Assembly: GCA_964507095.1 (NCBI GenBank)
Contig: CAZDOS010000013.1
Coordinates: 1-37,180 of the forward strand
Origin: RGIG3102 sp964507095
Lineage (GTDB): Bacteria; Bacillota; Clostridia; Oscillospirales; Ruminococcaceae
Reading direction: 5' to 3'
DNA length: 37,180 bases
In this document: positions 8,711 to 16,087 of the stretch, in pieces
How positions within the stretch are numbered: position 1 is the first letter of the stretch
Layout of the letters: each line of letters begins with the position of its first letter
Translations under genes and position numbers: made by a program
The notes under the pieces: model-generated
What the model was told of the DNA's origin: nothing
The model's input: the letters and a program-made list of their open reading frames with translations, nothing else
Database searches by the model: none

Positions 8711-9651
8711 TGGGCGGCATATTAAACATGGCATTCATGACTGCGCTCTTCTCCTCGGGAGTGAGACAGGCAGTGCCTCTGATCTTCGGCTCAACGGGAG
8801 ACTGTGTTGGAGAAAAGTCGGGCGTGCTCGGAATAGGACTTGAGGGAGAGATGCTCTTCGGCGCACTGTTTGCATATATAGCGGCTCTCAGGAGCGGTTC
8901 TCTCTGGATCGGTGTCCTCGTGGGAGGAGCGGCAGGTATGCTCGCAGCACTCATCCCGGCCTTCTGGTCGGTGATCCTCCATCAGGATCAGTCGATAACC
9001 TGCATCATGTTCAACATTTTTGCTGCCGGTTTCACGAACTTCTTCAACAGGATCGTGTTCGGCACAGGAATCGCCAACATCAAGATTCCGACCTTTGCAA
9101 ATATCAGGATCCCGCTTCTGTCAAGCATCCCATTCATCGGGCCGGTGCTGTTCGAGCAGAGCCTTCTGACATATCTTTCATTTATTCTGGCCATCGTGAC
9201 ATACTTCGTCATGAACAAAACCAAGCTCGGGCTTCAGCTCACCTCGGTGGGCGAGGATCCGAAAGTGGCTCAGGCCTCAGGAATCAACATCTACAGGTTC
9301 AGGATCCTCTGCTACATGTTCTGCGGTTTCCTTGCGGGACTTGGCGGAGCGTCCCTGACACTGGGAGCCGTCGGTACCTTCACTGAAGGCATAACGGCGG
9401 GAAGAGGCTTCATCTGCCTTACGATAGTCATCCTTTCGAGATGGAATCCGCTTCTGGCGATGGCCGCCGCATTCGGGTTCGGATCGATCGAAGCCTTGCA
9501 GATCAGATTACAGGTGCTCGGATCTGCAATGCCTTACCAGTTCCTCATAGCACTTCCGTACCTCATTACAATAGTGGTACTGGCAGTGTGGGGAGCAAAT
9601 CTCAGGGCACCTAAACAGCTCGGCGTTCCGTTTGAAAGGGAAAGCCGATGA
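8710..9651 (+). CDS. Nucleoside-type ABC importer permease 2 (NupQ-like)
   Basis: This is a second permease of about 313 residues, shorter than the first as is usual for NupQ/YufQ-type subunits. It shows the family motifs GDCVGEKSGVLGIGLEGEML near the N-terminus and GEDPKVAQASGINIYRFR in the cytoplasmic loop, followed by FLAGLGGASLTLG. About eight to ten hydrophobic segments fill the rest. The stop of permease 1 and the ATG here overlap as TGATG; a GTG one codon earlier is possible. Together with the other permease it forms the heterodimeric pore. Confidence 0.9.
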   Translation: MGGILNMAFMTALFSSGVRQAVPLIFGSTGDCVGEKSGVLGIGLEGEMLFGALFAYIAALRSGSLWIGVLVGGAAGMLAALIPAFWSVILHQDQSITCIMFNIFAAGFTNFFNRIVFGTGIANIKIPTFANIRIPLLSSIPFIGPVLFEQSLLTYLSFILAIVTYFVMNKTKLGLQLTSVGEDPKVAQASGINIYRFRILCYMFCGFLAGLGGASLTLGAVGTFTEGITAGRGFICLTIVILSRWNPLLAMAAAFGFGSIEALQIRLQVLGSAMPYQFLIALPYLITIVVLAVWGANLRAPKQLGVPFERESR

Positions 9652-9705
9652 CAATGGACTCATCTCCATAAGGGAGTGGTCATATATATTATTTGGGAGG
9701 ACAAA

Positions 9706-10728
9706 ATGAAAAAACTTATCGCTTTAATTCTGTCTATGGTGATGATCGTATCTCTCGTAGCCTGCTCCGGAAACTCAGGCAGCAGCGAAGAGCCAGCAGC
9801 AAACGACCGCACCACTGTTTCTAAGATCGCAGTCGTTCTTCCTGGATCAATCACAGATGAATCCTGGAACCAGTCAGCATACGAAGGTCTCATGACCATA
9901 AAGGATGCCGGCTATGAAACAGCTTACACAGAGAATGTTGATGTCTCCAGCGCAGAGGCCGTCGTAAGAGGCTACTGCTCAGAAGGCTACGACTTCATCA
10001 TTGCCCACGGCGCACAGTACGGCCAGGCAGTATGCAATGTCGCACCTGACTTTGAGAACGTCAATTTCTTCATCACAGGCAATGCCCCAGAGGACATTCC
10101 GGAAGCAGAGCTTCCTGCAAACATCATGTTCGCTGACTACAGAGAGTGCGAAGGCGCATATGTCAGCGGTGTTCTCGCAGCCCACATGACAAAGTCCGGC
10201 AAGGTCGGCTACATCGGCGGCGGCAACAACACGACACAGCAGTCCGACAAGAACGCTTTCATCGACGGCGTCAAGAGCGTTAACCCTGCACTCGAGATCT
10301 CAACAGTCATCACAGGAACATTCGACGACACGACACTCGGCTATGAGACTGCAAAGGCCATGCACGAGTCAGGCGTTGATGTCATCCTTCAGACATGTGA
10401 CCACACAGGTCTCGGCGCTCTCCAGTACTGCTCAGAGAACGGCGTATACTGCATCGGTTACACATCCGATCAGTCAGATCTTGTTGAGGGCGATCTCATG
10501 CTCACAAGCATGCTGATCGACATCCCTTACATGATCTCTTCTCAGATCGAAGCCATCGGCGCTGGCAACTACGGCGGACAGACCTTCCCTGGTCTCCACG
10601 ACGGTGTTGTAAGCATGGCTGATTTCTCAGCCGCAGTACCTGAGCAGGTACAGGCACGGGTAAACGAGGTCATCGCTTCCATCGCTAGCGGCGAGCTGGT
10701 CATCACACCTAACTACAGCGAGAACTGA
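9706..10728 (+). CDS. BMP-family nucleoside-binding lipoprotein (NupN-like)
   Basis: This is the solute-binding component of the importer, a 340-residue lipoprotein outside the membrane. The signal peptide has the lipobox LVAC with Cys20 as the lipidated residue. The mature part has the BMP-family pattern: a beta strand start (SKIAVVLPGSITDESWNQSAYEG), shown in pieces such as GSITDESWNQSAYEGL, then GYDFIIAHGAQYGQAV, KSGKVGYIGGG and GVDVILQTCDHTGLGALQY. ATG 9706 follows GGGAGG at 9695-9700; an upstream GTG-type extension would spoil the signal peptide. Codon choice is markedly more optimised than in the permeases, with many C-ending codons, suggesting higher expression of the binding protein. 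It is placed after the permeases, unlike the B. subtilis order, where the lipoprotein comes first. Confidence 0.92.
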   Translation: MKKLIALILSMVMIVSLVACSGNSGSSEEPAANDRTTVSKIAVVLPGSITDESWNQSAYEGLMTIKDAGYETAYTENVDVSSAEAVVRGYCSEGYDFIIAHGAQYGQAVCNVAPDFENVNFFITGNAPEDIPEAELPANIMFADYRECEGAYVSGVLAAHMTKSGKVGYIGGGNNTTQQSDKNAFIDGVKSVNPALEISTVITGTFDDTTLGYETAKAMHESGVDVILQTCDHTGLGALQYCSENGVYCIGYTSDQSDLVEGDLMLTSMLIDIPYMISSQIEAIGAGNYGGQTFPGLHDGVVSMADFSAAVPEQVQARVNEVIASIASGELVITPNYSEN

Positions 10729-10762
10729 TCCCTTTAATTCAGGTCAGTATCGGATACGAAAC

Positions 10763-10812
10763 GTCAGAGCTGACAAATCAGAGCCTTTGCTTTGGTCTGT
10801 CAGCTCTCTGAC
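10763..10812 (+). terminator. Attenuator-like hairpin between lipoprotein and deaminase genes
   Basis: GTCAGAGCTGACA (10763-10775) pairs with TGTCAGCTCTCTGAC (10798-10812) with small bulges around a 22-base loop. No T-run follows, so it may protect the upstream mRNA end or lower, rather than stop, readthrough into the deaminase gene. No clear promoter lies between this hairpin and 10868. Confidence 0.5.
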
Positions 10813-10867
10813 TATATCCGGCTCAAATTATCCGCCATCAAATACACATCTATAAGGACAGAAACTT

Positions 10868-13357
10868 ATGAAGTATTTCGAGACCTTTTATCTGGACAAG
10901 GAAAAGGACATGATCGTCGACCTCTATCTGGAGGGCGAAAGGATGATGTATACTCTCAGGACGCCGAATCACGGCACGGGAAATCTTATAACCAATCTTG
11001 CCAAGCTCTGCGACCTGCCGGTCTCCTATGACGAGAACGGGCTCAAGGTCATCAGAGGGGAAGTTCCGTGCTATATCGACGCATATAACCGAAAGATGTA
11101 CATATTCAGGCTGGGAAACACCAAGACTGCCAATATCTACCCTGACGGGACGATAGAGATGAAGGCTGCTGTCCCGGCCATTTCAAAGACACTCATGAGC
11201 CAGACGAAGGACTACAGGCTCGGAATAGAGAAGACGATAATCAAGAGCTATATCCTCAACGATTACAAGTTCCGCACGGACCTTCATACCCACATGAACG
11301 CCAACCTTACCCCGGACCTTCTCATCGCTCTGGGGATAAGCCATCAGATCAGGTATCCGCTGTACTATGTCAGGAAGCTGAAGCTGAGGTGCACCCCGAG
11401 CCAGATACTCATGCTGGAGACGCAGAGGGCGGAAGTAGCGCGGAGCATGAAGGACTCGCCGCTTAAGGGAAAGTATCTCGACAGAAGGATAAACGACAAC
11501 ACCTTCATCAACTTCGCCGACCTCATCCTCGGGAATATCGAGGACAGCGCGTACAACATAGCGAGAATCAGGAACTCGCTTGCAGTCATGAAGGACGGTC
11601 AGGCGGTATTCACCAATCTTGAAAAGGTCTATCTTTACAGATATGTATTTACAAAAGGCATAAGGGCAGATTACGATTTTGACATCACGGATTACGGCAG
11701 GATACCCGACAGGGACATAGTACGGGCCCTGGCTCAGATGGAGAAGGACAGGGAACATCCCGTTTACCGGAACAATACGCTGTTCCAGGACAAGCTCCTC
11801 TGGATCGCACGCTCCTACCGGTCTCACGGAATAAAGTATGTTGAGATCTCAGATACCTCGCTCGTCAAGCCGGACGCTGCCCCGGAGGTGCTCAGCCGGA
11901 TCCACCGGGTCATGCCGTCGGTGACTGAAGATACCGGCGTCACGCTCAGATTCCTCGCTTCTCTCAGAAGGATACCTCTGACGATAGTCAGGGACAGCGT
12001 GGCTCCCAGCGACTACTCGGCATGGCTGAAGACCATCAGGGCAGTCGCTTCGGACCCATATGTCGCAGGAAGCGATATAGTGGGAGAGGAGATCAATGAT
12101 ATAAGGCAGCTGGCTCCGGTCATAAGCGAACTGACAGCGATAGCGGACAGCGAGCCTTCGTTCGTCATAAGGATCCATGCCGGTGAGAACGACAGTCTGA
12201 GAGACAATGTGGCGAACAGTATCCTTCTGGTGAAGGAGTCACTCAGACCCGGACAGAGGATGCCTCATGTCAGGATAGGACACGGCCTGTACACTGCTTC
12301 ACTCAGGAGCGAGAAGGGGAAAAAGCTCGTTGAACTGCTCAAGCAGACTCATACGGTCCTGGAGTTTCAGATATCTTCGAATGTAAGACTTAACAATCTG
12401 AACAACCTGAAGGATCATCCGCTCAGGCAGTATCTGAAGGCAGGGATATACTGCGTTCAGGGAACTGACGGAGGTGCACTGTACGGCACCGATTCCATGG
12501 ATGAACAGCTGTCGCTCGAAAAACTGCTTTCTCTTTCACCGGAAGAAATCATGAAGATCAGGGATACCGAAGAGAGGATAATGGCAGACAGCATGGAAGC
12601 GTTCCGTGATAAAACGGAAAGGTTCGATCGCGAATGCGGATCCGGGGATGTAAGAGGCTTCTATGAAAGGAAGATAAGCCGGATAAGCGGGGAGGGGTCG
12701 GTCAGCACACAGTCAGCTCCGATGAGAGATGCCCGGAATGCTCTGGCTCCACTTGTCAGGGAGGTGCCGAGAGACAAGGCTCCGATCGTCATAGCGGGCG
12801 GAAGTTTCAACAGCGATAACCATAGAACAAGGATGGGTGCAGAAGGAAAGAAACTGATAGACGACCTCCTCAACCTATGTGATCCTGCCGAAGTCTGCTT
12901 CATCGTCGGACACGGCTTCAAAGCATATGAGAAGTATCTGATGGACCGCAACACCAGGGGCTTTGAGATATATGCGTTCGTTCCTGCAGCCCTGACGGAA
13001 AAGCAGGCAGCGTTTTATTCGAAACAGCCCGTCTTCATGCGCCCGGCGATAGAAACCGCGGGCATGGGAATATACAAGTCGGTGGCATATGAGATATTCA
13101 AGCAGAGGGAGTCTGTTCTGATAGCCCTTGACGGCAATTCTCCGGCGGCCAATATGATTCAGGAAGCCAATAATGCCAAATACAGATGCAGCATATATGT
13201 CGACAGGAGAGCAAGGGATCTGAAGGTCAAGGCCTCATCGCTGCAGGGTTATCTGACCGAATTCGATCATGCAGATGAGGTGTTGGACGATATCCTGAAC
13301 GATGCTGTAACAAGCGCAAAGAGAAACAGAGAATATGTCCATGACAGCGGTCTGTGA
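10868..13357 (+). CDS. Large adenosine-deaminase-like protein fused to SLOG/LOG-like domain
   Basis: This protein of 829 residues is an amidohydrolase of the adenosine/AMP deaminase type. Metal and catalytic motifs are present in order: HTH (His140, His142), HAGE (His437, Glu440), IGHG (His472) and GTDGG (Asp534). The spacing of about 295 residues between HTH and HAGE is much longer than in ordinary adenosine deaminase (about 200), pointing to a large insertion as in the RdrB deaminase of RADAR defence. Residues 1-130 are an extra N-terminal region I cannot assign. After about residue 635 comes a Rossmann-like part (IVIAGGSFNSD, CFIVGHGFKAYEKYL, AYEIFKQRESVLIALDG) resembling SLOG/LOG nucleotide-binding domains. 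AAGGA precedes the ATG by 9 bases. It ends the importer operon and is followed by a terminator. The likely role is deamination of adenosine or an adenine nucleotide; salvage and immunity are both possible. The SLOG assignment is less certain than the deaminase. Confidence 0.78.
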   Translation: MKYFETFYLDKEKDMIVDLYLEGERMMYTLRTPNHGTGNLITNLAKLCDLPVSYDENGLKVIRGEVPCYIDAYNRKMYIFRLGNTKTANIYPDGTIEMKAAVPAISKTLMSQTKDYRLGIEKTIIKSYILNDYKFRTDLHTHMNANLTPDLLIALGISHQIRYPLYYVRKLKLRCTPSQILMLETQRAEVARSMKDSPLKGKYLDRRINDNTFINFADLILGNIEDSAYNIARIRNSLAVMKDGQAVFTNLEKVYLYRYVFTKGIRADYDFDITDYGRIPDRDIVRALAQMEKDREHPVYRNNTLFQDKLLWIARSYRSHGIKYVEISDTSLVKPDAAPEVLSRIHRVMPSVTEDTGVTLRFLASLRRIPLTIVRDSVAPSDYSAWLKTIRAVASDPYVAGSDIVGEEINDIRQLAPVISELTAIADSEPSFVIRIHAGENDSLRDNVANSILLVKESLRPGQRMPHVRIGHGLYTASLRSEKGKKLVELLKQTHTVLEFQISSNVRLNNLNNLKDHPLRQYLKAGIYCVQGTDGGALYGTDSMDEQLSLEKLLSLSPEEIMKIRDTEERIMADSMEAFRDKTERFDRECGSGDVRGFYERKISRISGEGSVSTQSAPMRDARNALAPLVREVPRDKAPIVIAGGSFNSDNHRTRMGAEGKKLIDDLLNLCDPAEVCFIVGHGFKAYEKYLMDRNTRGFEIYAFVPAALTEKQAAFYSKQPVFMRPAIETAGMGIYKSVAYEIFKQRESVLIALDGNSPAANMIQEANNAKYRCSIYVDRRARDLKVKASSLQGYLTEFDHADEVLDDILNDAVTSAKRNREYVHDSGL

Positions 13358-13387
13358 CATTATGCATTGAAAGCAAAGAAATAATAC

Positions 13388-13440
13388 GGTGTCCTCAGGT
13401 ACGATCGGTACCGGGGCATCGTTATTTTTATCCGTTTTTT
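13388..13440 (+). terminator. Terminator after the deaminase gene
   Basis: An imperfect GC-rich hairpin (GGTGTCCTCAGGTAC, about 13391-13405, with GGTACCGGGGCATC, about 13410-13423) is followed by TTATTTTTATCCGTTTTTT. It separates the importer-deaminase operon from the TIR gene. Confidence 0.7.
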
Positions 13441-13461
13441 CTCACGGCATGACGAAAGAAA

Positions 13462-13531
13462 AATAGAATTGCACGATATTCTATTGTTATTGAATATATC
13501 TTTTTCTAATGATAGAATCGAAATATAGAAT
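13462..13531 (+). promoter_or_regulatory. Promoter of TIR operon with ATAGAAT repeat cluster
   Basis: TTGAAT (13490-13495), 17 bases and TAGAAT (13513-13518) form a good promoter. The heptamer ATAGAAT occurs at 13463-13469, 13512-13518 and 13525-13531, and inverted as ATTCTAT at 13478-13484. The first and the inverted copy make a perfect 8-bp-arm palindrome, AATAGAAT with ATTCTATT, around 8 bases. The copy at 13512 overlaps the -10 box. This looks like a binding site array for a regulator that is not encoded next to it. Confidence 0.6.
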
Positions 13532-13552
13532 GAAAAGAAGGGGACATGTCAA

Positions 13553-16072
13553 ATGGAAGAGCTAAGATACAAAGCCTTTATTTCATACAGGCATACGAGT
13601 CCGGACCGGGAGATAGCCGCAAGGCTCCATACCCTTATCGAAAACTACAGCATCCCCAAGAATATTAAGGACAGACTTGGCATACAGAAGATGGGAAGAG
13701 TCTTCAGGGACGAGGAGGAACTTCCTCTTTCCACCGACCTGGGAGGAGACATCCGTGCAGCCCTCGAGAACAGCGAATGGCTCATAGTCATCTGCTCTGA
13801 AAAGTATCTTGAGTCAAGATGGTGCAATGCCGAGCTGGATTACTTCATTTCCCTTGGCAAAAGGGATCATATACTGACCCTCCTCGCTCACGGCGAACCA
13901 GGGGATGTGTTCCCGAGCCAGCTCAGGTTCATAGAACGTGACGGAAAGACGGAAGAGATAGAGCCTCTTGCGGGAGATGTAAGGGACGACACCGTTGCGG
14001 GATCTCTCAAGAAGCTCAATGACGAGAAATTAAGGATCCTTGCTCCGATGCTCGGCGTTACCTATGACGAGCTGCGGCAGAGAGCAAGGAAAAGAAGGCA
14101 GAGGATACTCACGGGCGTTGCGCGGGGAGTTTTCGCCGCGCTGACAGGCTTCCTCAGCTATGCCCTGGTCAAGAATAAGCAGATCGAAAGACAGAGAGAT
14201 ATCGCATATAACAACCAGATGCAGCTTCTGATCGAGGAGTCAAATACGGCATCCTCCTCCGGCAACAAGCTGCTGGCAGTGACTGATCTCCTCCGGGCGG
14301 AAGAGATCAGGAAGGACGTGGGCAGTTCCAATGACACCCGGTTCCGGGCAGCCCTGGAATATGCTCTGTATAACCAGGCATTCGAGCCTATCCTTACGAT
14401 CGACAACAATAACAGGCAGTTCGACGAGCTGGTATTCTCCCATAACGATGACTATCTGCTCGGCATCACCAATCTGAATTCCGCTTGCCTCATAGATGCA
14501 AAAACGGGAAAGATCATCCATACTGTCTCCAGAAGCGATGTCGGACAGCTCGACTGCGTGGGATTCACTCTTGACGATGAGTATTTCTACATGGTCGATT
14601 CCTGGTATAACTTCGTGAGCCTGTACAGCGTAAAGGACGGTACACTTTTCGCGGAGTATAACGCGTCAAACGGGATAACGTGGAACATCGGCGACGAGGT
14701 CTTCAATCTGGATGAGACGACGCTTCTAATACTGAAGGAAAAGAATCTTGTGAAATGGAACTTCAGGACGGGGGAGACGGAGGAATTCCTTGAGTGCGGG
14801 AACGCACCGTTTGAGAGCTACACCAGACCTACGATCATCGCGCTGTCTCCGGACGGCAAGTCCATCGCAGTCGGCTCGCACGGCTACGGAGCGGGAATGA
14901 AGGTGCTGGGATATGACGGCACGGTCAAGGCAGAGCTTGAGTGCAACAAGGAGAGAGGATACAGGAACATGCTCTACTCCTCAGACGGCACCAAGATAGC
15001 CGCGACCTCAGCAATGCTGTATTACGTTTGGGACGCAGCTACGGGAAAGCTCCTGCTCAGCGGTGAAGTCGAAGGTGACGACTGGCCGGAACATATCCTA
15101 TTCAATGATGACGGAAGCATACTTGTCCTTGCAGGAGCCACGTTCCTCAGGGCAGTAAGAATAAGAGACGGAGCGATCCTCTGGGAAAAGACTGCTGACT
15201 CAAATATTGTCACGGAGACATACATGTCGCCGGACGGAAAGCTGCTGGGATCCAGCGGCGGCATAGAGGGAGTTTTTGATGTCAGGAGCGGAGAGGTCAT
15301 ATATCCGTACGGAGTGACCCGGTTTTCCAACGACGGCAGTAAGGTCATAGCAGCCTCCTACGGCAATCAGCCCAGGCTTCTCGTCACTCCGGAGGCTGCA
15401 ACGCTGCACACACTGTCGGCATTTAACGCAGCAGGATATATCAAAGAGCTGTACGCTACCCCGAGATTTACAAATCCGGGGAAGAGCATCACGGTGTCCC
15501 TCAGGCACAACCCCGGAGAATTCTATACCACACCTCCGGGAAATGCCGGAAGAAAATCGGAAGGATACATAAGCCCGAATCTGAAATATGCCGCTCATAC
15601 CCATTATGACGGCTTCATAGAGGTATTTGACATCACTGACCCGGACAATCCGCAGAATGCATTCACTCTGGCGGAACACTGCTACTCATCTGTGGAGGAT
15701 CTCATATTCTCGGATGAGCTCATGGCCTCATGCGGAGGCTATGATCCGAGATGTGTTCTGTACGACCTTGAAAAGAGACGGATCAGATTCGTGCTGGCAG
15801 GACGGGAATACTGCCACGGCTGTGAACTGTCGCCGGACGGATCAAAGATCATAATGCTTTGCGGATACAATCTGGACAAGGCATATGTCTATTCGACCGA
15901 CAGCGGTAACCTGCTCTATCTTATGGAACCGTCGCGGGGAAGATACTTTGCCAGGATCGGATTCACGAAGGACGGGAGCAAGGTCGTCGCGGTGATGGAC
16001 GACGGAAGCGCGGTAGTCGGTGATGTTTACGTCAGCATTGACGAACTCATTCGGCAGGCAAAGCTGAGATAA
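13553..16072 (+). CDS. TIR domain - transmembrane helix - beta-propeller protein
   Basis: This is an 839-residue protein with three parts. Residues 1-150 are a bacterial TIR domain: KAFISYRH at the first strand, the box FRDEEELPLSTDLGG, and SRWCNAELDYF, in which Glu94 is at the place of the catalytic Glu of NAD-cleaving TIR enzymes. A hydrophobic helix at about 186-206 (GVARGVFAALTGFLSYALV) could anchor it in the membrane. From about 270 to the end repeated SPDGK/NDDGS-type blades (LSPDGKSIAVGS, YSSDGTKIAATS, FSNDGSKVIAAS, LSPDGSKIIMLC) form a WD40/YVTN-like beta-propeller, perhaps the sensor. AAGGGG supplies the ribosome binding site. The SLOG-membrane gene follows after 15 bases. A signalling or immune NADase is the likeliest role; a purely adaptor TIR is the alternative. 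Confidence 0.85.
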   Translation: MEELRYKAFISYRHTSPDREIAARLHTLIENYSIPKNIKDRLGIQKMGRVFRDEEELPLSTDLGGDIRAALENSEWLIVICSEKYLESRWCNAELDYFISLGKRDHILTLLAHGEPGDVFPSQLRFIERDGKTEEIEPLAGDVRDDTVAGSLKKLNDEKLRILAPMLGVTYDELRQRARKRRQRILTGVARGVFAALTGFLSYALVKNKQIERQRDIAYNNQMQLLIEESNTASSSGNKLLAVTDLLRAEEIRKDVGSSNDTRFRAALEYALYNQAFEPILTIDNNNRQFDELVFSHNDDYLLGITNLNSACLIDAKTGKIIHTVSRSDVGQLDCVGFTLDDEYFYMVDSWYNFVSLYSVKDGTLFAEYNASNGITWNIGDEVFNLDETTLLILKEKNLVKWNFRTGETEEFLECGNAPFESYTRPTIIALSPDGKSIAVGSHGYGAGMKVLGYDGTVKAELECNKERGYRNMLYSSDGTKIAATSAMLYYVWDAATGKLLLSGEVEGDDWPEHILFNDDGSILVLAGATFLRAVRIRDGAILWEKTADSNIVTETYMSPDGKLLGSSGGIEGVFDVRSGEVIYPYGVTRFSNDGSKVIAASYGNQPRLLVTPEAATLHTLSAFNAAGYIKELYATPRFTNPGKSITVSLRHNPGEFYTTPPGNAGRKSEGYISPNLKYAAHTHYDGFIEVFDITDPDNPQNAFTLAEHCYSSVEDLIFSDELMASCGGYDPRCVLYDLEKRRIRFVLAGREYCHGCELSPDGSKIIMLCGYNLDKAYVYSTDSGNLLYLMEPSRGRYFARIGFTKDGSKVVAVMDDGSAVVGDVYVSIDELIRQAKLR

Positions 16073-16087
16073 ACTGGAGAAACGGAA

